DNA from: JASBZA01 sp964345295
GTDB taxonomy: Bacteria > Bacillota > Clostridia > Saccharofermentanales > Fastidiosipilaceae
Direction: 5' to 3'
NCBI GenBank assembly: GCA_964345295.1
Contig: CAYFQG010000016.1
Span: 1-31,586 of the forward strand
Length of the DNA: 31,586 nucleotides
The notes beneath the pieces were generated by a model. The model did no database searches and was not told where the DNA came from. It saw only the letters and a list, made by a program, of their open reading frames with translations. Below are positions 7,999 to 16,317 of the stretch, in pieces (positions within the stretch are counted from its first letter, which is position 1; every line of letters starts with the position of its first letter). Made by a program: the position numbers and the translations under genes.

Positions 7999-9143
7999 TA
8001 ACGAAAACCACTTTCTTCTTTGTAATAGGCCAAAATCAGATCCACCACCTCGCCGTAGCTCTTAACGCCGGAGCTTTGGCCGTTCGACTTAAGATAAAAA
8101 TCGTTAATCTGTGTGGATACCTCTTGTACTTTGCCCTCAAAACGATCCCAATATATATTTCTTGCCCTAAGGTCAGCTTGAACACCTTGGGGTAAAGACT
8201 CCCAAAGGTCATGATGTAAATTTTTGTCTTCTTTATAAAGCGCATTACTGACATGAATATAGGCATGGAGCCAGGCCGCATAGCGAAAGTCCTTGTCGGG
8301 GTGATGTATACCGGCATAGAAGCTGAAAAAGTTAGCCTCTTCTTCCCTGGCAAAGCCGTAAGAATGCGCTACTTCATGCAAAACCGTAGCCAAACGCTCA
8401 TCGGGTCTCACATGGCTATTAACCGTAGACTCTACCAAAAAGGGAAAATAGATGCCGGTAATGCCTGTATAAGACCAAAGATACGATAAAGGCTCCGGCA
8501 TGGGCTTAACCAGGACCGGACCATGGTAAACAGATTCTTTTATGAAAGGATTATCACTTGTTTCCGCTATATTGGCATAGGCCAAACCGGCCTCCCGGTA
8601 GATTTGCCGCTTGCTTAAGGACGGTACAAAAAGGCCTGTTTCATCACGTTTTACCTCCAAGCTTAAGGGATTAAGTTCCTCACCGATCCAAAGGCCGGCC
8701 CGATAGAGGTCTTCTTTTGAAGAAGGTTTTAAAGAAAGGCCCAAATTATCCGGCAATGCTAAGCGATGGTAGGTGTAACCGAAGTTTAAATAATAAAGAG
8801 GGGTTATGACTGAAACAAATACCATTAAGACAATCAGAAAACGACGTCCTAAAGCTCTTCTATCCGGTCCTTTTATTAGACGATAGAGAAAGCGAAAGAG
8901 GAAAAATAATAGAGCTGCCCCTCCTCCCAGTATCAGGACAGCCAGTAAAGAAAAGGGGAAAAGCCGCACCAGATGTCTGGGCAGGAAAACTATTTTAGGG
9001 AAAAGCTCGCGTGCGTAAAGCTCTGCTAACTCAGGTTTCCTACGGAAGAGATATAAAAACAAAAAAGATAGGCCTGGCAGAATGAGCCATAGAAAATAAT
9101 ACGGCAGAGGCTTGCCGAAAGCTGTCTTGCTCTTTTGATCCAT
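7998..9143 (-). CDS. DUF3810-family membrane metalloprotease-like protein
   Basis: 381 aa. Three predicted membrane segments (about 15-32, 63-90 and 100-119) precede a long domain probably outside the membrane. That domain carries a zinc-peptidase motif, HEVAH at 256-260, followed by SYGFAREEEANFF, where the Glu residues could supply the third zinc ligand. This arrangement matches the DUF3810 family; its substrate is unknown. It is the first gene of the six-gene unit: GGGAGG lies five bases before the ATG, and a perfect TATAAT (minus strand, 9172-9177) lies about 30 bases upstream. A terminator at 9223-9276 separates it from sepF. Confidence 0.82.
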   Translation of the reverse strand: MDQKSKTAFGKPLPYYFLWLILPGLSFLFLYLFRRKPELAELYARELFPKIVFLPRHLVRLFPFSLLAVLILGGGAALLFFLFRFLYRLIKGPDRRALGRRFLIVLMVFVSVITPLYYLNFGYTYHRLALPDNLGLSLKPSSKEDLYRAGLWIGEELNPLSLEVKRDETGLFVPSLSKRQIYREAGLAYANIAETSDNPFIKESVYHGPVLVKPMPEPLSYLWSYTGITGIYFPFLVESTVNSHVRPDERLATVLHEVAHSYGFAREEEANFFSFYAGIHHPDKDFRYAAWLHAYIHVSNALYKEDKNLHHDLWESLPQGVQADLRARNIYWDRFEGKVQEVSTQINDFYLKSNGQSSGVKSYGEVVDLILAYYKEESGFR

Positions 9144-9171
9144 AGGGCCCTCCCGAAAAGTTCAGGACTTG

Positions 9172-9177
9172 ATTATA
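9172..9177 (-). promoter_or_regulatory. Candidate -10 box for the six-gene operon
   Basis: A perfect TATAAT on the minus strand lies about 30 bases upstream of the DUF3810 start. No convincing -35 is seen at 16-18 bases, so an activator or extended contacts may be needed. Confidence 0.4.
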
Positions 9178-9222
9178 CTAAAGTTTAGCGGCATGAGACC
9201 TAGCATAATAGGCCCGGTCCCT

Positions 9223-9276
9223 AAATAAAACGACCGAAACCCGGCAGAACTCATGTTCTAAGCCACGCCTCGGTCG
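9223..9276 (-). terminator. Terminator after sepF
   Basis: On the minus strand the stem CGACCGA pairs with TCGGTCG (9270-9276 with 9231-9237) and is followed by TTTTATTT. The long loop contains a second hairpin (AGAAC/GTTCT flanked by GGC/GCC), giving a stacked structure. It closes the sepF transcript before the DUF3810 operon. Confidence 0.8.
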
Positions 9277-9338
9277 TCTCTATGACTTAATAAACTACTT
9301 TTAAATAGGCTTCGCTTAAATTTAGGCAAGTGCTCCTA

Positions 9339-9905
9339 TTAAAGAGCGTTTACCATATCACGAAGATTTCTGATTGAGCGGTCTTCTCTTTCCACTTCCA
9401 AGCCCTGTTGTAACTGGATATGAACCGGTGTGATAGCAAAAATCATGTCCGAGATAGGCATGACCTTGCCGCCCAAAGAAAAGGCTGATCCGGTCAGGAA
9501 GTCGATAATGCGCTGTGCTCTTCTGTTGTCCAAGTCTTCGAAATTGCAGATGACAATGCGGCCGGCCTTAAGCTCGTTGGCAATCTCTTGGCCGTCTTCG
9601 ATAGCGGTAGGTTTTACAATGACAACATATTGGCTTCCCAGACGGTTGAAATCCAAAACCTTAGAGTCATCAAAAGTCATGTGGTCTTGGCCGGAAGTTT
9701 CCATAGTGAAGGTTTTACGCTCATTAAACTTAGGCTCAACAGTCTTCATTGCTACGGGACGTCTTCTGGGAGAAGGAGCAACATAGGCCTCCTCAGCTAA
9801 GTCCTCGGTATCTAAAACTTGGTCCTCATCATCTATATAAGAGGACACATAGTCCTCGTCTTCATAATTGTTGAAAAATGCTTTTACATTATCAAATAGT
9901 TTCAT
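9339..9905 (-). CDS. sepF: Cell division protein SepF
   Basis: SepF bundles FtsZ filaments and tethers the division ring to the membrane. The protein is 188 aa from the chosen start. The N-terminal helix MKLFDNVKAFF is the membrane-targeting segment. An acidic and then basic linker follows, and then the SepF core: VVIVKPTAIEDGQEIANELK, VICNFEDLDNRRAQRIIDFL and the GGKVMPISDMIFAITP end. About 30 residues extend past the core. The preceding TTG could also start the frame, but the ATG at 9905 is better placed after the G-rich ribosome site. It has its own promoter (9947-9975) and also follows yggS, the usual ylm-cluster neighbour. Confidence 0.95.
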   Translation of the reverse strand: MKLFDNVKAFFNNYEDEDYVSSYIDDEDQVLDTEDLAEEAYVAPSPRRRPVAMKTVEPKFNERKTFTMETSGQDHMTFDDSKVLDFNRLGSQYVVIVKPTAIEDGQEIANELKAGRIVICNFEDLDNRRAQRIIDFLTGSAFSLGGKVMPISDMIFAITPVHIQLQQGLEVEREDRSIRNLRDMVNAL

Positions 9906-9912
9906 CAATAAG

Positions 9913-9921
9913 CCCCCCCCT
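9913..9921 (-). promoter_or_regulatory. Unusual poly-G ribosome binding site of sepF
   Basis: The minus strand reads eight consecutive G (9913-9920) preceded by a purine-poor CCA and followed seven bases later by the sepF ATG. The G-run takes the place of AGGAGG. Confidence 0.6.
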
Positions 9922-9946
9922 GGTGTTTTTCTTTGCAGTGATGTCC

Positions 9947-9975
9947 ATTATAGATGTACAGTTTACACCTTACAA
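9947..9975 (-). promoter_or_regulatory. sepF promoter
   Basis: On the minus strand TTGTAA (9970-9975) and a perfect TATAAT (9947-9952) are separated by 17 bases. Transcription would start near 9940, giving a leader of about 35 bases before sepF. Confidence 0.75.
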
Positions 9976-10037
9976 GTCCACAACAGAGGGATAAAGGCAT
10001 TTGTAATTGAATCGTAATATAGGCGACAGGCTGATTT

Positions 10038-10094
10038 TATAGGGGCTTCACCTTAAATCTGTCGTTCTTAAGCGGACAGATTCATAGCCCTATA
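10038..10094 (-). other. Nested hairpin between yggS and sepF
   Basis: Two stems lie one inside the other. The outer stem has nine pairs with one bulge (TATAGGG-G-CT with AGCCCTATA, 10038-10047 with 10086-10094). The inner stem is a perfect 8-bp AATCTGTC/GACAGATT (10056-10063 with 10075-10082) with an 11-base loop. No T-run follows on either strand, so it is not a standard terminator. It starts three bases after the yggS stop and lies upstream of the sepF promoter. Confidence 0.6.
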
Positions 10095-10096
10095 TT

Positions 10097-10837
10097 CTAC
10101 TGGCCATGGACAGAAAATGCAGGCGGACCCAGGATAGCAGTGCCTAGGCGGATATAGTCGGCCCCTTCTTCAATAGCGATCTCAAAATCATGGGTCATTC
10201 CCATCGATAAGTCGTTAAAAAGCAAAGCCTTCTCATCCGGTAAGAGGTCTTTACACCGGTCACGGAGCTCTCTTAAACCGCCGAAGGTTTCTCTAAGTCT
10301 TGTTTCATCCGCATCGGCTTCCGCCATGGTCATAAGTCCCTTAAGTCTAAGACCTTCCAGATTGCTGATTGCGTCTAAATTTTTCCGGACTTCCTCAGCT
10401 GTAAATCCGTGCTTACTGTCTTCACCCGTCACATTGACTTGGAGCAAGATAGACTCCTTGGTTTCGTTGGCCAAAGCTCTTTTAGAGATTTCTTGGGCTA
10501 AACGTAAAGTGTTCACCGAATGAATCATTTGGCAGCGGCCGGAAATATACTTCACCTTATTTCTTTGTAAGCTACCGATCATGTGCCAGCGCACCTGCTC
10601 TTTTTGCTCGTCTATAAAATCCATCTTGGCGGTTAATTCTTGGACACGATTTTCACCGAAGTCTCTGTAACCTTCTTGAGCCAAGAAAAGTGCGTCTTCC
10701 GGATCATGATATTTGGTAACAATAACAAGCGTGACACTGTCTCTGGGCCTGCCGGCTCTTTGGCAAGCCTTCTCTATCCTGTCTTCCACCTGTTGCAGAT
10801 TTTGTCGAATTTGATTTTGTCTTTCCGGGCTTAGCAC
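10097..10837 (-). CDS. yggS: YggS/PROSC-family PLP homeostasis protein
   Basis: 246 aa, a single-domain fold-type III PLP-binding protein (YlmE in Bacillus) that buffers cellular pyridoxal phosphate and has no known catalytic role. The PLP lysine is Lys42 in VIVTKYH. Family segments follow in order: DFGENRVQEL, WHMIGSLQRNKVK, LLQVNVTGEDSKHGF, GLMTMAE, LSMGMTHDFEIAI and YIRLGTAILG. The start is a GTG, with AAAGAAG about nine bases upstream. It sits between the HlyD-like gene (37 bases away) and sepF, as is common in Bacillota. Confidence 0.95.
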   Translation of the reverse strand: MLSPERQNQIRQNLQQVEDRIEKACQRAGRPRDSVTLVIVTKYHDPEDALFLAQEGYRDFGENRVQELTAKMDFIDEQKEQVRWHMIGSLQRNKVKYISGRCQMIHSVNTLRLAQEISKRALANETKESILLQVNVTGEDSKHGFTAEEVRKNLDAISNLEGLRLKGLMTMAEADADETRLRETFGGLRELRDRCKDLLPDEKALLFNDLSMGMTHDFEIAIEEGADYIRLGTAILGPPAFSVHGQ

Positions 10838-10874
10838 CTTTTCACACTTCTTTCTATTTTCTCACTCTGATTTC

Positions 10875-12230
10875 TTACTCCAATTGGGTACCGGCTTTAA
10901 CCGCATCCGGATTCAAGATGATAATAGATCCAGCTTCCAATTCTTTTTCTACGCCCAAAGGAGAACTCACAATGGCATATTCGCCGTCTTCTCTTAAGAT
11001 GTCGACAGGCTCCTCATAAACATATCCGCTTCGGAGCACCATGACATTGGCTCTTTTGTCCCGGTCCTTGCCGCGTCCGGTCAATGCCTGGACGGGAATC
11101 TTCAGTCCTCGGTCCGACTCTAAAATGATCTCGGCCGGAAGCTTTCTATAGGTAATAAGAGATTCGAGCTGTGATTTGGATCTGAAGCTGAGCCACAAGA
11201 GGTCGTCTTGTTTTTTAACCTGAATCAGCCTAGCATCATCCAGACTGATACCCTGATCCGGGAATACAATTTCATACACTTCATCCAGCTCAAAACGACT
11301 GGGAGACACACCGTCCAGGATAATATGGATGTCCTGATTAATGGCTTGTACCAGGAAGGCAAATTCCTGGCCCTCCTTAACTTCCTGACCGGGCTCTTTA
11401 CCGGCAGGCTTGAACTCTTTTATTTGCTCTTCTACCTTCTTGGGGTCCAACTTTAAGAAGTCTTCCGCTTTAACAGCCTTATTCTGGCCCGACACTTGGT
11501 AAGAGATAATCCCGCTGACCGGGGCATTTATGGCTGTTTCATAAGGGGCCAAAGCCTCCTTAGCCGCATCTAACTTATCGGAAAGTTCTTTTAAAGCTTC
11601 ATCTCGATTGCCGAAGGACAAGAGGTCCTGGTTTCTGGACCTTACCAAAACTTCCATCTTGAGGCCCAGACGATCCGTTTCCTGAAGATCGGATCCGCCT
11701 ATTTGTCGGACCTGGCGTACCAGGGGGACCAGCCTTTGATCGGTCTGGATAAAGGCCCCCTTACCTTGGTCGAACTTACCTTCGTAAAGAAGGTCCAACT
11801 GACGCTTAGACAGATTCTTTTCTGCTTCTTGTAAATTTTCCAGAAGGTCGCCGGCACGAGGTGAAATGACATCGCCGATGTGGCCGCCCTTGCCGACCCT
11901 ATTTCCGTCACTGATATTCTTAACCAGAAAGCCGCCGGCGGGACTCTTCAAGGGCAACTCATCACGGACAATCAGAGCATCCGCGTTATAGGTATTCTTA
12001 ATAGAACCCTGCTGAACAACATAGAGCTTGGGATCCGGAGCCGTACCTTCAATGATGAGTTTAATCATGACCAGGGTCAAAATTAGAGTTACAAGCACGA
12101 AGAGCGCCAAAATCGTCAACTGTCTCCGATCTTGTTTCTTCTCTTGTCTGAGCATCTGAATATAAGGGGAAACCGGTCTTCTGGGACCGGGCTTATTCTT
12201 GTGCGGCTTTTCTTTATATGACCTAGCCAT
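10875..12230 (-). CDS. HlyD-like membrane-anchored adaptor protein
   Basis: 451 aa. A basic cytoplasmic N-terminus rich in Lys, Arg and Pro (1-38) precedes one membrane helix (about 39-60). Next comes a barrel-sandwich half (VVQQGSIKNTYNADALIVRDE...SPAGGFLVKNISDGNRVGKG), a coiled-coil region (about 125-235), and the second half (APVSGIISYQVSG), then beta-rich domains to the end. This is the layout of HlyD/RND-type adaptors, but no transporter gene lies nearby. Its start is one base after the stop of the PLP-enzyme gene, so the pair is coupled. The usual location of this family beside yggS-sepF suggests a cell-envelope role (inference). Confidence 0.8.
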   Translation of the reverse strand: MARSYKEKPHKNKPGPRRPVSPYIQMLRQEKKQDRRQLTILALFVLVTLILTLVMIKLIIEGTAPDPKLYVVQQGSIKNTYNADALIVRDELPLKSPAGGFLVKNISDGNRVGKGGHIGDVISPRAGDLLENLQEAEKNLSKRQLDLLYEGKFDQGKGAFIQTDQRLVPLVRQVRQIGGSDLQETDRLGLKMEVLVRSRNQDLLSFGNRDEALKELSDKLDAAKEALAPYETAINAPVSGIISYQVSGQNKAVKAEDFLKLDPKKVEEQIKEFKPAGKEPGQEVKEGQEFAFLVQAINQDIHIILDGVSPSRFELDEVYEIVFPDQGISLDDARLIQVKKQDDLLWLSFRSKSQLESLITYRKLPAEIILESDRGLKIPVQALTGRGKDRDKRANVMVLRSGYVYEEPVDILREDGEYAIVSSPLGVEKELEAGSIIILNPDAVKAGTQLE

Positions 12231-12231
12231 G

Positions 12232-13518
12232 CTAGTCCCTATTTCCTTTCATTTTCTGGGCTGCAACCAAAGCGGCCAACTTGATATTTTCATAAACAAT
12301 ACCGCCTTGCATGTAAGCCTGATAGGGTTCACGTAAGGGGCCGTCGGCACTAAGCTCCATGGAAGACCCCTGGACAAAGGCACCTGCCGCCATAATCACT
12401 TCCGCCTCATAGCCCGGCATGGGTGCCGGAACAGGGCTGACAAAGGAGTCTACCGGTGAAACTTGCTGGATAGACTGGCAAAAATGAATCAGTTCTTCAG
12501 CCCGGGAAAATTCAATGACCTGTACAATATCGGAACGTCTCTCTCTGGGACCGGGAGAGGTTTTATAGCCTAATTTTTCCAAGAGCGCTGCCGTAAAGAC
12601 CAAACCCTGCAGACACTCGGCTACACTGTGGGGTGCCTGGTAAAAACCCTGGGCAATCTGTCGACTAATCCCCATAGTAGGCCCTATCTCACTGCCTACT
12701 CCGGGCGCTGTCAAACGATATGCGGCCTTTTCAACTAAATCGGCCCTACCGGCCACATAACCTCCGGTCTGGGCTAAGCCGCCACCGGGGTTCTTAATAA
12801 GTGACCCCGCCATAATATCGGCTCCCACATCACCGGGTTCTCTGGTCTCCACAAATTCTCCGTAGCAATTATCTACGGCAACAATAATAGAAGGGTTAAT
12901 AGAACGACAAACTTGGACAGCTCTTTCAATCTGCTCAATCGTTATAGCCGGCCTATTCTTATAACCTCTGGACCTTTGAATCCATACCATCTTGGTATTA
13001 GGCTTGACATGGTCTTTAATATGGTCGAAGTCAATGGTACCGTCCGACAGGAGTTCCATCTGTCTGCAACTTACGCCCAAATCTCTGAGACTGCCCATAT
13101 CCGTATCCGCAGCTTCGCCGTTTCCCAGCGTATCTTGCAACGTATCATAAAGCGTACCGGTAATGGACAAAAAATCATCCCCGGGTCTTAAAATACCGAA
13201 CAAAACCAGAGCCAAGGCATGGGTCCCGGAGCTGATTTGCCAACGCACCAGCGCCTTCTCGGTCCCCATTACCCGGGCATAAACTTCTTCCAACTTTTCC
13301 CGGCCCCGGTCATCATAACCGTAGCCCGAAGACCCGCCGAAGTCCGCTTCGGCCATGTGAGCATCCTGAAAAGCCTTCAAAACTTTCAGCTGATTATGCT
13401 CACGGGTTAAACGAATTGTTCTGAAAACGTCTTGTAATTCTTCTTCTATACTTTGGCCCAGGGCCAAAATCTCCTCGGAAACATTCCAAGCATCATATGC
13501 TGATCTATGGTCTATCAC
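12232..13518 (-). CDS. Methionine gamma-lyase-family (aluminium-resistance-type) PLP enzyme
   Basis: 428 aa, a fold-type I PLP enzyme of the aluminium-resistance family found across Bacillota, related to cystathionine/methionine lyases. The PLP lysine is Lys242 in GSLIKNPGGGLAQTGGYVAG, and Asp216 in AVDNCYGEF would pair with the pyridine nitrogen. The region GYGYDDRGREKLEEVYARV (about 66-84) and the SSGTHAL turn (about 97) are typical. The exact reaction is not known for most members. The start is a GTG preceded by GAGG. A good promoter (13569-13598) lies upstream, so this is the head gene of the PLP enzyme-HlyD-yggS(-sepF) unit. Confidence 0.9.
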   Translation of the reverse strand: MIDHRSAYDAWNVSEEILALGQSIEEELQDVFRTIRLTREHNQLKVLKAFQDAHMAEADFGGSSGYGYDDRGREKLEEVYARVMGTEKALVRWQISSGTHALALVLFGILRPGDDFLSITGTLYDTLQDTLGNGEAADTDMGSLRDLGVSCRQMELLSDGTIDFDHIKDHVKPNTKMVWIQRSRGYKNRPAITIEQIERAVQVCRSINPSIIVAVDNCYGEFVETREPGDVGADIMAGSLIKNPGGGLAQTGGYVAGRADLVEKAAYRLTAPGVGSEIGPTMGISRQIAQGFYQAPHSVAECLQGLVFTAALLEKLGYKTSPGPRERRSDIVQVIEFSRAEELIHFCQSIQQVSPVDSFVSPVPAPMPGYEAEVIMAAGAFVQGSSMELSADGPLREPYQAYMQGGIVYENIKLAALVAAQKMKGNRD

Positions 13519-13568
13519 TTCGTATGCCTCAACTAACGTAAAGAATATTCTAACGACTTTAGAGGTCT

Positions 13569-13598
13569 ATTATAGCGATAGGCCCAATGGCAAATCAA
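13569..13598 (-). promoter_or_regulatory. Promoter of the PLP enzyme-HlyD-yggS operon
   Basis: On the minus strand TTGATT (13593-13598) and a perfect TATAAT (13569-13574) are 18 bases apart. The box lies only a few bases after the stop of the metal ATPase gene. Confidence 0.7.
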
Positions 13599-13601
13599 GG
13601 C

Positions 13602-15752
13602 TTAGAGCTTCTTACTAAGGAGGGCTCGGGTCGAGTTTAAGACGGCCAAAACGGTTACACCGACGTCGGCAAAAACCGCTTGCCACATGGTCGCCATACC
13701 CAAAGCACCTAAGGTCAAGAAGACTAATTTGATGCCCAAAGCCAGAACAATATTCTGTTTGGCAATGGAATTAGTCTTGCGGGCGATTCTTTTGGCCGTG
13801 ACGAGCTTGTCGATTTCATCGGTCATAATAACGATATCCGAAGCCTCGATAGCCGCATCCGAGCCCAGGCCTCCCATGGCAATACCTACATCCGACCGAG
13901 CCAATAAAGGTGCATCGTTGATACCGTCACCGACAGTCCCGATTTTGCCCTTACTGCTGCTTTGATGCTTGGCTTTCTCAATGGCTTCCAAGCGACTGAC
14001 CTTATCTTGCGGCAAGAGCTCTGCGAAGACTTGGTCTACACCCAGTTCTTCCCCGACCTTCTCCGAGATGACCTTATTATCACCGGTCAAAATATAAGTG
14101 TGCTTAATACCGACATTCTTTAGATCGGCAATGGCTTCTACCGCACCCTCTTTAAGCTGGTCGGCGATAACGACCGTACCTTGGTAAACACCGTCCATGG
14201 CCACATGAACCTTAGTCCCGGCCCGGTCAATCGCAGTATACGGAACATTAAATTGGTCCAGTAGTTTAGTATTGCCGGCCAAAATTTCGACCTGTCCTCT
14301 GTCAAGCTCTGCCACGACCCTTACACCCTTACCGGCAATCTCTTCCGTGTCTTTAATCTTTTTAGAATCCGGTCTTTGGCCATAGGCCTTTAAGATGGCA
14401 TCAGCAATGGGGTGGGTGGAATGGAGCTCGGCATAGGCGGCAAGTTCTAAGAGCTTTGTTTCCGATACGTCAGCTAAATCCTCTGCCGGAATAATCTCAC
14501 TAACTTCAAATTGTCCCTTAGTCAGCGTACCGGTCTTATCGAAGACCAAGGTATCGACCTGGTCCAAAGCTTCCAGATAGTTTCCGCCTTTGACCAGAAT
14601 ACCTCTCTTGGATGCTCCGCCGATACCGCCGAAATAAGCCAGAGGAACCGAGACAACAAAGGCGCAAGGACAAGAAATAACCAGAAAGACCAAGGCCCTG
14701 TAAAGCCAGTCTCTGAATATGGCACCCGGAATGATGAGGGTAGGTAAAACGGCCAAGCCCAGAGCAAAAAATACAACAAAAGGTGTGTAATAGCGGGCAA
14801 AGCGGCTAATCAGGTTTTCGGTCTGAGCCTTGTTCTCGCCGGCATTTTGTACCAAGTCCAAGATACGGTTTACAGTCGATTCACCGAAAGGCTTATCAAC
14901 GCGTACTTGCAAGAGAGCCTGACGGTTAATAGCGCCGCTTAATGCCATATCTCCGGGCACGATGGATACAGGGACAGACTCGCCTGTCAGAGCAGACATG
15001 TCGAGACTGGAAGAGCCTTCGACAACTGTTCCGTCCAAAGGAATTCTCTCGCCCGGCCTGACTCTTATAATCGAACCAAGCTCTACGTCTTCAGCGGCAA
15101 CTTCTTCTACCTCGCCAGTTTCGTTGTTTAATACAAAAGCCACATCGGGCCTAATTTCCATAAGACTTTGGATAGAGCGTCGGGATTGACCCACGGCAAT
15201 GTCCTGGAAAAGCTCACCCAGTAAGTAGAAAATCATAACAGCGACAGCTTCACTGTACTGGCCGATGAAGAAAGCCCCTATGGTGGCTATACTCATAAGG
15301 AAATATTCGGTAAAAACCTGGCCTTTACCGATCAGCTTGATGGCTTCCCAGATAACCGGAAGACCTGCTATAAGGTAGCTTCCGATAAACAATATTAGAT
15401 TAACCGGTTTAGGAAAAGAAAAAGCCACGGCAACAATAAATAGGATTAAACTGATGCCCAATCTTAAAATCGATTCACGCTTTTCCTCCCAGATGGTAGG
15501 GAATTGGGCCATAACCGGACTTTTTTCATGAAGCTTCTCAACCTCTACATCGGGCTCGTACTTGTGAACAATATGACGAATCTGCTCTTCTGAGGGAGCC
15601 GGTTTTGTCTCATCTTGTTGGGTAAGGTGCATCTCTTGGGTTAAGAGGTTCACAACCGCATCCCAACCCTCAATTGTTTTAGCCTCCGCCTCGATCTTTC
15701 CGGCGCAGGTCGGACAATCTAAACCCTTTACCTTATAGCTTTGGCGTTCCAT
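13602..15752 (-). CDS. zntA: Zn/Cd/Pb-type P1B heavy-metal efflux ATPase
   Basis: 716 aa metal pump in the cytoplasmic membrane. An N-terminal heavy-metal-associated domain has Cys13-x2-Cys16 (DCPTCAGK). After the first membrane segments come the actuator TGES (256-259), the membrane metal site Cys-Pro-Cys (361-363), the phosphorylation site DKTGT with Asp405, the P1B-type His447-Pro448, TGDN and GDGINDAP (608-615). In the last membrane segments, Lys675 (ALGIK) and Asp696 (ADVG) match residues that define the zinc/cadmium/lead subgroup rather than copper pumps. AGGAGGAG precedes the ATG. The gene follows the SmtB-type sensor by 18 bases, so metal-induced co-expression is expected. Confidence 0.95.
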   Translation of the reverse strand: MERQSYKVKGLDCPTCAGKIEAEAKTIEGWDAVVNLLTQEMHLTQQDETKPAPSEEQIRHIVHKYEPDVEVEKLHEKSPVMAQFPTIWEEKRESILRLGISLILFIVAVAFSFPKPVNLILFIGSYLIAGLPVIWEAIKLIGKGQVFTEYFLMSIATIGAFFIGQYSEAVAVMIFYLLGELFQDIAVGQSRRSIQSLMEIRPDVAFVLNNETGEVEEVAAEDVELGSIIRVRPGERIPLDGTVVEGSSSLDMSALTGESVPVSIVPGDMALSGAINRQALLQVRVDKPFGESTVNRILDLVQNAGENKAQTENLISRFARYYTPFVVFFALGLAVLPTLIIPGAIFRDWLYRALVFLVISCPCAFVVSVPLAYFGGIGGASKRGILVKGGNYLEALDQVDTLVFDKTGTLTKGQFEVSEIIPAEDLADVSETKLLELAAYAELHSTHPIADAILKAYGQRPDSKKIKDTEEIAGKGVRVVAELDRGQVEILAGNTKLLDQFNVPYTAIDRAGTKVHVAMDGVYQGTVVIADQLKEGAVEAIADLKNVGIKHTYILTGDNKVISEKVGEELGVDQVFAELLPQDKVSRLEAIEKAKHQSSSKGKIGTVGDGINDAPLLARSDVGIAMGGLGSDAAIEASDIVIMTDEIDKLVTAKRIARKTNSIAKQNIVLALGIKLVFLTLGALGMATMWQAVFADVGVTVLAVLNSTRALLSKKL

Positions 15753-15770
15753 ATCCTCTCCTCCTGAAAT

Positions 15771-16133
15771 TTATTCGATAACGTGGGCAAAGCCCTGATC
15801 CAAAATCTTCTTGACATGGTCGTCGGCCAAAGAGTAATAGACGACCCTGCCGTCTCTTCTATTCTTTACCAAAGAAACTTGTTTCAAAATTCGGAGCTGA
15901 TGGGAAATAGCGGACTGGGTCATGTTAAGTAAACTCGCAATATCACAGACACACATCTCGCTTAGATCCAGTGCATAAAGAATCTGCACCCGGGTCGTAT
16001 CACTGAAGACTTTAAAAAGATCGGCCAAATCATAGAGGTGTTCTGCTTCCGGCATCTTATCTCGGACCTTATTCACCACATCTTCGTGAATAACCACATT
16101 GTCACAACGCTCTACAAAATTATTATCTATCAC
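15771..16133 (-). CDS. ArsR/SmtB-family metal-sensing repressor
   Basis: 120 aa winged-helix repressor of the metal efflux operon. The HTH covers about residues 60-90 (CDIASLLNMTQSAISHQLRIL), followed by the beta wing (RRDGRVVYYSL). It has two potential metal sites. The alpha-3N type has Cys61-x-Cys63 in EMCVCDIA plus an N-terminal Cys10 and His16, as in CadC. The alpha-5 type is complete: Asp104, His106, His117 and Glu120, the same spacing as SmtB. This supports release from DNA by Zn and possibly Cd or Pb. The GTG start is preceded by AGGAGGAG. Its promoter and a repeat that fits an operator lie immediately upstream. Confidence 0.93.
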   Translation of the reverse strand: MIDNNFVERCDNVVIHEDVVNKVRDKMPEAEHLYDLADLFKVFSDTTRVQILYALDLSEMCVCDIASLLNMTQSAISHQLRILKQVSLVKNRRDGRVVYYSLADDHVKKILDQGFAHVIE

Positions 16134-16187
16134 GAGGACTCCTCCTAATATTTAACACATTCGATGTGCTCTTTTAAACATCTGAAC

Positions 16188-16213
16188 ATATGAGCAACCA
16201 TTCATATGAGCAT
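16188..16213 (-). promoter_or_regulatory. Candidate ArsR-family operator
   Basis: The 10-mer CATATGAGCA occurs twice, at 16188-16197 and 16204-16213. ATATGA (16189-16194) and TCATAT (16203-16208) also form an inverted pair. The block lies directly downstream of the -10 box, over the expected start site, where a repressor would block transcription. The TGAA...CATATG character resembles SmtB/CzrA-type operators. Confidence 0.6.
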
Positions 16214-16240
16214 GATAACATAGGCAAAAGCCTTGTCAAT
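16213..16240 (-). promoter_or_regulatory. Promoter of the metal sensor-ATPase operon
   Basis: On the minus strand a perfect TTGACA (16235-16240) and TATCAT (16213-16218) are 16 bases apart. The operator-like repeat abuts the -10 box. Confidence 0.8.
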
Positions 16241-16317
16241 ATCGAAAAGTCGGTCCCACTTAAAATAATAAGTACTATAATGTGAATAATGACAATGTAG
16301 TGGACAGGAGAGCAAGT

